Of a stretch of DNA of 64,000 nucleotides, positions 54,422-62,830 are shown in pieces. The position numbers and the translations under genes are program-made. The notes beneath the pieces are model-generated. The model was given only the letters and a program-made list of their open reading frames with translations, was not told where the DNA came from and searched no databases. How positions within the stretch are numbered: the first letter of the stretch is position 1; every line of letters starts with the position of its first letter. This DNA comes from Sedimentisphaerales bacterium (lineage in GTDB: Bacteria; Planctomycetota; Phycisphaerae; Sedimentisphaerales; SM23-30), in the NCBI GenBank assembly GCA_016928435.1, contig JAFGKT010000048.1:62001-126000 (forward strand), read 5' to 3'.

Positions 54422-55573
54422 ATGATCTACAAAACTTATGGCAAAACCAACAAGCAAGTCAGCGCCGTCGGGTTCGGCGGAATGCGCTTCGATCTCGAAA
54501 AATCCGACGAAGAAAACGCCAAGCTCCTGCTCTACGCCTGGGACCAAGGCATAAACTACTTCGACACCGCCCCCGGCTATTGCAACGACCAAAGCGAAAC
54601 CATATTCGGCATCGCCCTCAAACAGCTACATGCCCAAGGCCGCGCCCCTTACGTCGCCACCAAAGGTTGGCCCGAAAAATGCGACACCGTCGAAAAGTCC
54701 TGCCAGGCCGTCGAAAAATCCCTCAAAAAACTCCAAGTCGATAAAATTGACTTCTATCATATCTGGTGCGTTCGCGAGATGGGCGTTTATGACCTGGCCA
54801 TGCGCCCCGGCGGACAATACGAAGGACTCCTTAAGTGCCAGGAAAAAGGACTCATCGACCACATCGTCGTCTCCACCCACCTTCAAGGCAATCAAGCCAA
54901 CCAGATCCTCCAAAAAAACGAATTCGACGGCATACTGCTAGGCGTCAACATCCTAAACTTCCCCTATCGGTGGCAAGCCGTCCAAGGCGCTTACGACATG
55001 GGTTACGGCGTCGTGGCTATGAACCCACTCGCCGGCGGAATCATACCGAACAACGAAGACAAATTCCAATTCCTCTGCCGCACACCCGATGAAACGCCCA
55101 CCGAAGCCGCACTCGCTTTCTGTGTCGGCTGCCCCCAGATAACCGTCACCCTGAACGGCTTCACCACCCGCGAGCATATCGACACCGCCTGCAAAGTCGC
55201 TGATAGTTCCCAACCGCTTTCCGAAGCCGACATCGACCGCGTACGTAAGCACCTCGGCGACAATCTCAACGAAATCTGCACCGGTTGCGGCTACTGCCTC
55301 GCGGACTGCCCCAAGAAAATCCCCATCGCTTCTTATATGCTCGTTTATAACAACTACCAGATGTTCAACCATACCGATCAAGAAATGGCCCAAGATATCA
55401 AAAACAACAAAGGCTACGGCATACTAGTCGGCGCGCCGCCCGCCTCAGACTGCATCGCCTGCAAACGCTGCCTCGATAACTGCACCCAACATCTAAACAT
55501 CGTCGAACGCCTCGAAAAAATCGCCCATTGGGAAGAACTCATAAAACAACAAGAACAGCAAAACCAACCATGA
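54422..55573 (+). CDS. Aldo/keto reductase with C-terminal 4Fe-4S domain
   Basis: A 383-residue oxidoreductase of the ferredoxin-fused aldo/keto reductase type. The barrel begins YGKTNKQVSAVGFGGMRF and has GINYFDTAPGYCNDQSE with the family Asp and Tyr. The C-terminal part has CTGCGYCLADCP and CIACKRCLDNC, the ligands for 4Fe-4S clusters. AAAGGA lies ~9 nt upstream. Its substrate is unknown. The stop overlaps the ATG of the methyltransferase (ATGA). Confidence 0.9.
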   Translation: MIYKTYGKTNKQVSAVGFGGMRFDLEKSDEENAKLLLYAWDQGINYFDTAPGYCNDQSETIFGIALKQLHAQGRAPYVATKGWPEKCDTVEKSCQAVEKSLKKLQVDKIDFYHIWCVREMGVYDLAMRPGGQYEGLLKCQEKGLIDHIVVSTHLQGNQANQILQKNEFDGILLGVNILNFPYRWQAVQGAYDMGYGVVAMNPLAGGIIPNNEDKFQFLCRTPDETPTEAALAFCVGCPQITVTLNGFTTREHIDTACKVADSSQPLSEADIDRVRKHLGDNLNEICTGCGYCLADCPKKIPIASYMLVYNNYQMFNHTDQEMAQDIKNNKGYGILVGAPPASDCIACKRCLDNCTQHLNIVERLEKIAHWEELIKQQEQQNQP

Positions 55574-56175
55574 CCAATTCTCGTCCAACCCGAGGCCAAG
55601 GCCTACTCGAAAACTTCCTAGCCCGCTGGCGCTACCACGTCGCCCAACGCCTGCTCCCCACCTCCCTGCGTACCGGCAATATCCTCGACATCGGCTGCGG
55701 TCAATCCGCCGCCTTCCTCCACACCATCAACTTCGCTGGAAAATTCGGCATCGACACCATCCTAACCCCAACCGACATCAACCGCGCCACCCAAGATGGA
55801 ATCACCCTAACCAACATACCCCCCAACACCACCCAACTACCCTTCCCCGACAACCACTTCCAAGCCGTAACCATGCTAGCCGTATTCGAACACATCCCAC
55901 CAACTCAACTACCCCCCCTACTAAAAGAAATCCACCGCGTCATAGCCCCCCAAGGCATACTCGTCATCACCACCCCAGCACCCCCCGCCGACAAAATCCT
56001 ACGCGTCATGGCCCGCCTCCACCTAGTCAGCCCCGAAGAAATCCAAGAACACCACCGCCCCCTCTCAACCCCCCAAATCCAAACCCTACTAACCACCGCA
56101 AACTTCCAACCCAAAAACCAAACCCTCACCACCTTCCAACTCCACCTCAACCGATCCATCAAAGCAAAAAAATAA
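55570..56175 (+). CDS. Class I SAM-dependent methyltransferase
   Basis: A 201-residue protein with SAM motif I ILDIGCGQSAAF near residue 38, motif II region LPFPDNHFQAVTMLAVFEHI and motif III LLKEIHRVIAPQGILVITTP, the Methyltransf_11 pattern. Its ATG overlaps the reductase stop, so the two are coupled. The 3' half is extremely rich in CCC/CCA codons compared with other genes. Substrate unknown. Confidence 0.85.
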   Translation: MTNSRPTRGQGLLENFLARWRYHVAQRLLPTSLRTGNILDIGCGQSAAFLHTINFAGKFGIDTILTPTDINRATQDGITLTNIPPNTTQLPFPDNHFQAVTMLAVFEHIPPTQLPPLLKEIHRVIAPQGILVITTPAPPADKILRVMARLHLVSPEEIQEHHRPLSTPQIQTLLTTANFQPKNQTLTTFQLHLNRSIKAKK

Positions 56176-56205
56176 CCCACTGTTAAATGCGAAAGGAAAT
56201 ACAAG

Positions 56206-56829
56206 ATGTACCCTATTGTGAATGCCGTAAGCTTTTGGAAAGAATATGCCGCCCAATTAAACGAAGGCGGGGATTGGGAAGCATATAAAAAGTGCGAAAC
56301 ATGGACTGAACCGGTGAAGGTCATGGCTGAAAAAACCTGTAAAAAACTCACCGACTTCATTGCTGAAAAAGATTCTGACAAAATCGAAGAAACACAAAGA
56401 GAATACTTTCGGATTGACGTAATCGGCTTTCGACAAGAAGAACCTGGTAAAGACAATAACTGGTGGCTTGATATTGCTTACGAACATGAAAATAGTGATG
56501 ATTGGGATTCAGAGTTGTGCAAACTTTGCTTCGTCGCGGCGGATTTACGGGTGATATCAAGTTATTACGACCATTCAAAAAAGCAAAAAATCGAGGACTA
56601 TGTACAGGAATACCTCGATAAGCTTGGATCAGAAAAAATACACCGTGTGCAAAACAGTCAGTGGCTTCTGATTTTTGGCCCCAGGTGCCACTGCATTGCT
56701 AAGGATTCCAATACGCAAACCCAAGAAAACGAAAAATTCAGAGCATTCACAATCGACAATATGAAACTTGCCGAAATAACCGCACATGCCGAAGATGTCT
56801 TCCCGGAGCGATGGAAACCAAAAAGCTAG
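56206..56829 (+). CDS. Unknown protein, possibly acquired
   Basis: A 207-residue soluble protein with a good AAAGGA 8 nt upstream of the ATG. It is rich in Lys, Glu and aromatic residues (NNWWLDIAYEHENSDDWDSEL). No family recognised. The coding sequence is clearly more AT-rich than its GC/C-rich neighbours, and it opens a repeat-rich accessory islet that also has RhuM, so transfer is plausible. Confidence 0.65.
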   Translation: MYPIVNAVSFWKEYAAQLNEGGDWEAYKKCETWTEPVKVMAEKTCKKLTDFIAEKDSDKIEETQREYFRIDVIGFRQEEPGKDNNWWLDIAYEHENSDDWDSELCKLCFVAADLRVISSYYDHSKKQKIEDYVQEYLDKLGSEKIHRVQNSQWLLIFGPRCHCIAKDSNTQTQENEKFRAFTIDNMKLAEITAHAEDVFPERWKPKS

Positions 56830-56861
56830 CCCGGTAGGATGCCATCTACCTGTCCCTATTT

Positions 56862-57300
56862 ATATCCCATTTCGCCCCCGGCAACTAATTCTCATCTTTG
56901 TGGCTCTGTGTCTTTGCGCGAGCATAATCGTCAACCATAGCACCTCACAGCCAAATCGTCTTTCGCCATCATTACCAAATCGCACCCGCCTCTGGCTACT
57001 ATTTCTTTTTTTCGCGTCTTTCGCGGTTAACAAATCCCTGACGCTCCGTCCCCATTGTACTCCCGACTAAACCCTCTGTGCTCTATATCCGCCCCTGGCA
57101 GCTAATTCTTATTCGAGAATATTCGTGCCCATTCGTGGTTCTCTTATTTTCGTGTCTTTCGCGTTTTTCGCGGTTAAATACTCCCTGGCGCTCCGTCCCC
57201 ATTGTACTCCCGACTAAACCTTTCTGCTCCATATCCGCCCCTGGCAGCTATTCTTTTTTTTTCGCATGTTTCGCGTTTTTCGCGGTTAAAAACTCCCCGT
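56862..57300 (+). repeat. Family D composite array, about three units
   Basis: Three successive units (about 56996, 57147 and 57255) each begin with a TTTCGCG-type phrase (TTTCGCGTTTTTCGCGG), then CTCCCTGACGCTCCGTCCCC, TTGTACTCCCGACTAAACC, and CTCTATATCCGCCCCTGG. Unit 1 ends with the longer tail GCAGCTAATTCTTATTCG and ATTCGTGCCCATTCGTGG. A degenerate start (GTGTCTTTGCGCGAG) lies near 56910. No protein-coding gene is seen in 56830-57649; 57300-57649 shows nothing else recognised. Confidence 0.8.
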
Positions 57301-57649
57301 CGCGCACTATCGCTACCGACCAAACCGCGCAAAATCAGCCACCCCAAAAAACTTATCCGTTCCTGAAAAAAACCGTCCCATTCTTAACCAAAACCGATCA
57401 AAACTTACTTCTTTTTGACGATTTCTGAACGCCCTCTCTCTCACTGTCCTACTACCGCGCGCTCCCGCCAAACTTCTGCGCATCTCACCTCCCGTCTCGC
57501 TGCGCCCATCTACTGTACCCGCGCGCCCGTATCCCACCAAATCTCTCATTTCCACTACCCCCAAAACCACCGCACTCATCCATCATCGCGTGCGCACTTT
57601 TTTCAGCAATCCTCTCTCGTTTCCGCCCCCCCACCAATTCCGCTGTGTT

Positions 57650-58651
57650 TTATCTATCTTCCTTTATTTTTCGCTCAATCTCTTTCATATCGAGTTCATC
57701 AGCGGCTTTAGCTTCAGCGTTTTTTCGTCTCTTATCAAACTGCTCATAAATACCCAACACTTTATCTTGCATCTCTGCGTTGCTGATACGCCCAGCATCA
57801 TGCAGTACCTCCCTGTCATTAGATTCAAGGATCCGATCCACATTTTCACGCCAGAAATCCATCGTTATATCCATACGATTCTTGGCTCGTAATTCCGCGG
57901 TTTCCAGAAAGATAATCGTCAGACGGTTAAGAGTATCGATCTCATCAGCGGTAAGATAATTCTTAGCGATGAATATATCTTGTTTGCGAACAATAGAACT
58001 TTTCCAACTTGTAAGAGCCATGTTGGGTTTATCCGCGTCAGCGCGAGAGGCGACAATCTCAGCGGCAGTCTGACTCGTTGCCGCATAAAGCAGTTTGTTC
58101 TGGGTCTCAGCAAAAAACATCTGCGTGGCTTTATCACTGCTGTCATAATCGCTGCTAAGAGCAAAGAGGTCCCGAACTTTCTGGTAAAATCTTTTCTCCG
58201 AAGCGCGAATGTCACGGATCCGTTCCAGCAGTTCATCAAAATAATCAGGTCGGCCATCAGGGTTCTTTAGTCGTTGGTCATCCATAACAAAACCCTTGAC
58301 CATATACTCAGCCAAATTACGGTTGGCCCAGATGCGAAACTGCGTCCCACGCTTGCTGCGAACCCGAAAACCAATAGCTAAAATCATCTCCAGTGAATAG
58401 AAAGTTACGTTATACTGCTTGCCATCAGCGGCAGTTGTTAAGTAATCCTTAACAACTGAATCTCCCTCTAACTCCTTTTCCTGCAATATTTTAGTTATAT
58501 GCATACTGATATTGGGAACCGAGGTGGCAAAAAGTTCCGCCAACTGCTGCTGATTCATCCAAACAGTACCGTCTTTGGCGTAAAGCGTTACAGATGCCTT
58601 ACCATCAGCGGTATTGTAGATAATAATATTTGAACCACTATTATCATTCAT
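57650..58651 (-). CDS. RhuM-family protein
   Basis: A 333-residue protein matching the virulence RhuM family: NIIIYNTADGKASVTLYAKD, VWMNQQQLAELFATSVPNIS (a helix-turn-helix-like start), YSLEMILAIGFRVRSKRGTQ and FRIWANRNLAEYMVKGFVMD. RhuM proteins occur on phage, plasmid and pathogenicity islands and have no firm activity. Its base composition and position in a repeat-rich gap suggest acquisition. The open frame and all conserved stretches look intact. Confidence 0.92.
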   Translation of the reverse strand: MNDNSGSNIIIYNTADGKASVTLYAKDGTVWMNQQQLAELFATSVPNISMHITKILQEKELEGDSVVKDYLTTAADGKQYNVTFYSLEMILAIGFRVRSKRGTQFRIWANRNLAEYMVKGFVMDDQRLKNPDGRPDYFDELLERIRDIRASEKRFYQKVRDLFALSSDYDSSDKATQMFFAETQNKLLYAATSQTAAEIVASRADADKPNMALTSWKSSIVRKQDIFIAKNYLTADEIDTLNRLTIIFLETAELRAKNRMDITMDFWRENVDRILESNDREVLHDAGRISNAEMQDKVLGIYEQFDKRRKNAEAKAADELDMKEIERKIKEDR

Positions 58652-58670
58652 CGCTTAACCTCTATCTAAC

Positions 58671-58713
58671 TTCCATTTCCCAACCGACTACCGTCGGTCA
58701 ATCTATAAGTGCG
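58671..58713. repeat. Family C copy 3 (partial)
   Basis: CATTTCCCAACCGACTACCG and TCGGTCAATCTATAAGTGCG match the second half of family C. CGAC-TACC-GTCG is a perfect small hairpin where other copies have CGATCATCGG or CGACAATCGG. Confidence 0.55.
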
Positions 58714-58714
58714 A

Positions 58715-58842
58715 TTAAAGCAACCGCCCCTTGAACGGCCCACTATTACGCACCAAAATCGTTGTCGGCATACCCGCCACCAACTCATTTAATCGCTTCG
58801 CTTGTTCCGCATCAGATCGCCGTTGTTTTGCTTGCCCCGCCA
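58715..58842 (-). pseudogene. Decayed C-terminal remnant of the cotransporter-like gene
   Basis: Directly after the TGA at 58843-58845 the same frame would read WRGKQNNGDLM before a second stop. That is the expected continuation of the family motif ID-x-WW-x-G-x-NGDLM. Another frame (ATG 58846, overlapping the stop) encodes 43 residues ending AKRLNELVAGMPTTILVRN and then SGPFKGRLL-stop, which resembles the family's very C-terminus. Together this suggests a nonsense change plus an internal deletion and frameshift. The comparison with family C-termini is from memory. Confidence 0.6.
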
Positions 58843-60675
58843 TCATACATCGATCCGCTCGTATCGCATTGGTCCACCGCCGTTTTCGCAACGTACTATC
58901 GCGGATGCCTTCTCAGCGTCGCTAAGTTTACCCAACACCCGCAACAACGCCTCCAAACGCTCAGCCCGGCTTGGCCAACCAAACAACACCGTATTGTAAC
59001 GCAATCCACCCACACCGCTGCTCTGAGCGATGCCCAAAACCCCATCCTCAAAATTATCCACCAACACCACTTCACCAAACCCGGATATCCCATGCCGATC
59101 CAAAAAATCGTTTATCTCATCCTCACGCTGCGTCACCGAAGGCATATCGTTTCCAATATCGCCCACCCGCGTTTCGCAAACCGTCATTATCCCCCGGTTC
59201 AAATTCAACCAAGCTCCAACCTTTGCCAAACCCGCTCGCTGCTGAATCTGATCAGCAAATAACATGATGATCGGCCGCCAACTCCGAGGGTCCGCCGTCC
59301 GCCGCGCCAACTTATACAACGCGAACCGCGCCAAGCTCCCCCAAACACCTTCCCAAACATCACCCCAATTCGCCGCCAAGCTCCGACGCCGTAAATACAA
59401 CCAAACCCCCAACTCCAAACCCAAAGCAATCACACACGCCACCGGGCTAATCAGAAAAATCACCACTAAACTGCCTAACGCCCCCAGCAGTGAAATAAAC
59501 CAAGGCACCCGAAGCGTCGGCCGATATGATGGATCCTTTACCAAACTCTCCGTCGCCGCTACTAAGTTCACACTAACATAAAGCGTCAAGAAAAATATCG
59601 TCACCAACCGCGCCACCGCGTTCAAATTCCCCAACGCCGCCGCTGATACCGCTATTACCCCAGCAGCCAAAGTCGCCGCCATCGGCTCGCCCGACTTCGA
59701 TACCCGACCAAAAAACGCCGGAGCCAAACCATCACGCGCCAACGATTGCAAAACTCTAGGCCCCGCCAAAGCGCTGCCGAACGCCGAGGACAATATCGCG
59801 CTGCACATCCCCGGATAAACCAACAACCCGCCAAAAATCGCTAGCCGAGTCCAAACCTGAGTATCAGACAACTCCTCAGAACTCACCAAACCCGTCAGAG
59901 AAAGCAACACCGGAACCACCAAATATATCGCCAACCCAACCAAAACCGCCAGCAAAGTCCCGCGCGGTATCGAACGCTGTGGATCACGTAAATCTCCACT
60001 CATTCCTATACCAGCCGTGAACCCCGTAACCGCCGGAAAAAACACCGCCAGCACTACCCAGAAACCTCCCGCGTCAGCCAAGCGATCACCAACCGGCAAA
60101 AAATCCGGCTCACGTAAAGGACCATTAAAAATCCCCACCGCCAAAGCTAACAACGACAATCCCACAACTATCATCAATGGTACCTGCAACTTCAATGAAA
60201 CCGCGGCACTCTTACCTGCTATGGCGGTGGTAAGAATCACCCAGCCCGCGGCGATCCAAGGTAATGGCGGCAAGTTCCCCCATCCGCTGGGCCAAAACAT
60301 CGCTATCGCTTCCGCCAAACCATAACAGTACAGTGTCACGCTCAAGGTCCGACACAAAAACAGCGGTATGCCAATCGCCCCGCCGATCGTCAGACCCAAG
60401 CTCCGCGATATCAAAAAGTATTCACCCCCAGCCCCAATCGCCATGTTCGTCGCCACCGCTGATGCGCTCAGTGCGGTGATAAACGATATCGAGGTACACA
60501 AAAGCACTATCAATACCGTACCGAGCAACCCGGCGCTCGACAACACCCAGCCGAAACGCAAATACATTATCACGCCCAAAATCGTCAGAACACTCGGCGT
60601 GAAAACTCCCAAAAAAGTCCCGAATTTGCGATGGTTTATCTCACCGCCGCCCTCTACGCTGCTCTGTGAAACCAT
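58843..60675 (-). CDS. Cation-chloride-cotransporter-like (APC superfamily) permease, C-terminally truncated
   Basis: A 610-residue membrane protein with about 12 helices and the SLC12-like N-terminal core KFGTFLGVFTPSVLTILGVI-M-YLRFGWVL and GAGGEYFLISRSLG. The cytosolic C-terminal domain begins near 450 (SWRPIIMLFADQI) but ends early at RYERIDV. The family domain normally continues for over 100 residues, and decayed sequence of that kind lies just beyond the stop. The ATG at 60675 is preferred over one 24 nt upstream. Transport core looks intact; function may be altered. Confidence 0.8.
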   Translation of the reverse strand: MVSQSSVEGGGEINHRKFGTFLGVFTPSVLTILGVIMYLRFGWVLSSAGLLGTVLIVLLCTSISFITALSASAVATNMAIGAGGEYFLISRSLGLTIGGAIGIPLFLCRTLSVTLYCYGLAEAIAMFWPSGWGNLPPLPWIAAGWVILTTAIAGKSAAVSLKLQVPLMIVVGLSLLALAVGIFNGPLREPDFLPVGDRLADAGGFWVVLAVFFPAVTGFTAGIGMSGDLRDPQRSIPRGTLLAVLVGLAIYLVVPVLLSLTGLVSSEELSDTQVWTRLAIFGGLLVYPGMCSAILSSAFGSALAGPRVLQSLARDGLAPAFFGRVSKSGEPMAATLAAGVIAVSAAALGNLNAVARLVTIFFLTLYVSVNLVAATESLVKDPSYRPTLRVPWFISLLGALGSLVVIFLISPVACVIALGLELGVWLYLRRRSLAANWGDVWEGVWGSLARFALYKLARRTADPRSWRPIIMLFADQIQQRAGLAKVGAWLNLNRGIMTVCETRVGDIGNDMPSVTQREDEINDFLDRHGISGFGEVVLVDNFEDGVLGIAQSSGVGGLRYNTVLFGWPSRAERLEALLRVLGKLSDAEKASAIVRCENGGGPMRYERIDV

Positions 60676-60843
60676 TAAGCCACCGCCCGCGAAAATCAAC
60701 CTGAATTAACGACAAACCTCGTAAAGAAAAGAACTTAACTAACCACCCCTTTAACCGCAAATGGCTTCTGCGTCAAGGTTTTTCCCAATCCCCTGCTAGT
60801 ACTCCAAACTGTCCAGGCAAGCATGAGAGACAACAACCGCACA

Positions 60844-60871
60844 TTGACAATCTTGCTTAATGCCGTAAAAT
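60844..60871 (+). promoter_or_regulatory. Promoter before the DUF2752 gene
   Basis: TTGACA (60844-60849), 16 nt, TAAAAT (60866-60871). It overlaps the first possible ATG at 60870, arguing that translation begins later, at 60921. Confidence 0.55.
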
Positions 60872-60920
60872 GACTTTATATAAGCAACAGCCATCCACCC
60901 CTACTGCCGCAAGCTCGCCT

Positions 60921-61415
60921 ATGACCTATAAAATCCTAAAGAATAATGCTTTATCGCCAGAGGCTCAGTCTGGGCCCTGGTCCGGCGTGGTGTGTGTGTC
61001 GCGTAAGAGCCGTGTTATTGCCGTTTTTGTGGCTGCTGGATGCTTGGCGGTTTTGATTTGCGCCCGTATATTGGTTCCCGCATCAGCCGGTTATGGCACG
61101 CATCAACAGCTTCATTTGCCTCCTTGCGGCATGCTGCAGCGAACCGGGTATCCTTGCCCGACTTGCGGCATGACCACCGCCTTCGCCCTGGTTACGCGAG
61201 GCAGAATATTTACCGCGTTTCAAACGCAGCCGGCCGGGGCTGTGTTCGCCCTGGCTGCCGTTGTTATTTTAATTACCGCTGGTTACACTATTTGCACTAG
61301 TCGGCTTCCCAAAATCATCACTCGCCTCAACATCGAACGCCTGCTCATCGCGGCAGTTGTTCTAATTGTGCTGGCTTGGGCTTTGCTGTGCCTGGCGGCT
61401 GGGCTAAAACAATAA
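60921..61415 (+). CDS. DUF2752 family membrane protein
   Basis: A protein of ~164 residues with three predicted helices and the DUF2752 core LPPCGMLQRTGYPCPTCGMT: paired cysteines before a membrane helix (TAFALVTRGRIFTAFQTQP). The family is small, widespread and of unknown function. The ATG at 60921 is chosen because the candidate promoter overlaps the earlier ATG at 60870. It heads a plus-strand group with two lipoproteins and a glycosyltransferase-like gene. Confidence 0.82.
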   Translation: MTYKILKNNALSPEAQSGPWSGVVCVSRKSRVIAVFVAAGCLAVLICARILVPASAGYGTHQQLHLPPCGMLQRTGYPCPTCGMTTAFALVTRGRIFTAFQTQPAGAVFALAAVVILITAGYTICTSRLPKIITRLNIERLLIAAVVLIVLAWALLCLAAGLKQ

Positions 61416-61441
61416 AAACCTTTCAGAGAGCAGATTAAATT

Positions 61442-62092
61442 ATGTCCACCAAAACCATAGCTCTAATATTGATTCTCCTGGCCGTCGGTTGCGGCGGCTG
61501 CAACTGGTTTGAATTTCCCGCTTATGTTCTGTTCGGACAAAGCCACGTAGATGTACCCGCTGAATACGAAGGGCTGGACGAGACCACTACCGCTATCGTC
61601 GTCGTGACGGATTCCGCGACTGATTTCGATTTTCCTTATGCGCGGCTCGACATAGGACTGGTCGTTTCCGACGCTATCCGACAACATATCGAAAACATTC
61701 AGTTTGTAAACCAAGACCAAATCGACGTATTCCAACGTGAAGACCTAGACTGGTTCAACTTGACCATGAGCGAAATCGGGCAACGTTTTGAGGCCGACCG
61801 AGTTCTCTATCTCGACATCGTTCGCTTTACTATGATCGAAGATAACAGCATTGGTTTGCTGCGTGGGCGCATTATTTCCGACATTCGTGTGTACGACATC
61901 CACTGTTCTCGACCCGACAACCCGGTTTATCAAACTGAAATCAACATCACTTTCCCCGAAGACGGGCCCCTCGCTCTAAGCGACCAGGCAGAGCAGCAGG
62001 TATTCCAACACACCCTCGCGCAATTTGCCGACCAACTCGCCAAGAAGTTCTATGACCACCGTGTAACCGTTGAAGAATATAGTCAGAGATAG
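61442..62092 (+). CDS. Putative lipoprotein (paralogue 1)
   Basis: A 216-residue exported protein with a lipobox ending VGCGGC. The mature part has an alpha/beta pattern: AIVVVTDSATDFDFPYARLD, VSDAIRQHIENIQFV, IGQRFEADRVLYLDIVRF. That resembles the TolB-N/CsgG-type fold used by several planctomycete lipoproteins. It shares the layout (strand, helix, 'G..-ADRVL/ADQVL' segment) with the next gene, so the two are tandem paralogues. Function unknown. Confidence 0.7.
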   Translation: MSTKTIALILILLAVGCGGCNWFEFPAYVLFGQSHVDVPAEYEGLDETTTAIVVVTDSATDFDFPYARLDIGLVVSDAIRQHIENIQFVNQDQIDVFQREDLDWFNLTMSEIGQRFEADRVLYLDIVRFTMIEDNSIGLLRGRIISDIRVYDIHCSRPDNPVYQTEINITFPEDGPLALSDQAEQQVFQHTLAQFADQLAKKFYDHRVTVEEYSQR

Positions 62093-62101
62093 AAACTTAA
62101 T

Positions 62102-62140
62102 GGTCATCATTTAATCGTTGAAGAATATAACCAAAGGTAA
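62102..62140 (+). pseudogene. Vestigial lipoprotein 3' end
   Basis: In the 49-bp spacer, 62105-62140 would encode HHLIVEEYNQR-stop, against DHRVTVEEYSQR-stop at the end of paralogue 1 (62054-62092). It is either a short tandem duplication of that gene's end or the last trace of a deleted third paralogue. It overlaps the ribosome site region of paralogue 2. Confidence 0.6.
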
Positions 62141-62141
62141 T

Positions 62142-62816
62142 ATGAAGAACTCAATATCTAAAACTCGTTCGGCTCTGGTAATACTGGCTGTGGCGGCAGT
62201 GTCTCTGTCGCTATCGGGCTGCGGCGGTTTGGGCGCGTTTTTCGGCTTGTTCATTCAACCGTTGATTCCGCCGGAAACTATTCCCGCGGAGCATGATATG
62301 CGTCAAGCCAGACTGCTGATCTGGATTGACGATTTTTCCAGCGAACAAGAGACGCCGCTGCTTCGACGTGAACTGACCCAGAAGATAGGCGATATGCTCA
62401 TCGAAAATGAAGCGGTCGCTTCGGTAATCCCCTACAGCGACGTGGCCTATTTCCGTCAAATTCATCCTGACTTTCCTCAGATGAGCCTGGCCCAAATTGG
62501 GGCTGAGCTTCAAGCCGATCAGGTGCTTCACTTTTGGGTCAACAGTTTCGCCTTTCATGACGAAGCCGGCGAAGATTATTACCGCATCAACCTGACAGCT
62601 TCGCTGAAGATAGTTGATGTGGCCACACAGCAGCGTGTTTGGCCCAGCGACCAATCGCATCGCGGCTTCGCCTACACCGATCAACTGCGGCAAGGCTCGG
62701 GTCAAACCTTCGAGAACCAACTGATCCGCGAACTGTGCGAACATACCGCCTCGGTCGTCGCCCCTTGGTTCTATGACCACAGTGCCGCCAGTCCAGCCGA
62801 ACAAGAACGCCCCTAA
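62142..62816 (+). CDS. Putative lipoprotein (paralogue 2)
   Basis: A 224-residue exported protein with lipobox SLSGC. The mature part (RLLIWIDDFSSEQETPLLRR, IGDMLIENEAVASVIPYSDV, IGAELQADQVLHFWVNSF) mirrors paralogue 1 in secondary-structure order. The ATG at 62142 is chosen; it follows AAAGG by 5 nt, the AAAGG being supplied by the vestigial sequence before it. Function unknown; probably an envelope protein acting with its neighbour. Confidence 0.72.
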   Translation: MKNSISKTRSALVILAVAAVSLSLSGCGGLGAFFGLFIQPLIPPETIPAEHDMRQARLLIWIDDFSSEQETPLLRRELTQKIGDMLIENEAVASVIPYSDVAYFRQIHPDFPQMSLAQIGAELQADQVLHFWVNSFAFHDEAGEDYYRINLTASLKIVDVATQQRVWPSDQSHRGFAYTDQLRQGSGQTFENQLIRELCEHTASVVAPWFYDHSAASPAEQERP

Positions 62817-62830
62817 CGAAAGCCCGCTTC

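Noticed and set aside
57415-57892. Plus-strand frames before and into RhuM
   Set aside because: Low-complexity Ser/Pro/His translations in repeat-rich DNA, partly antisense to RhuM.
58715-58866. Selenocysteine or Trp readthrough of the TGA at 58843
   Set aside because: The frame meets a second stop 18 codons later and the family's C-terminus is in another frame, so decay explains it better.
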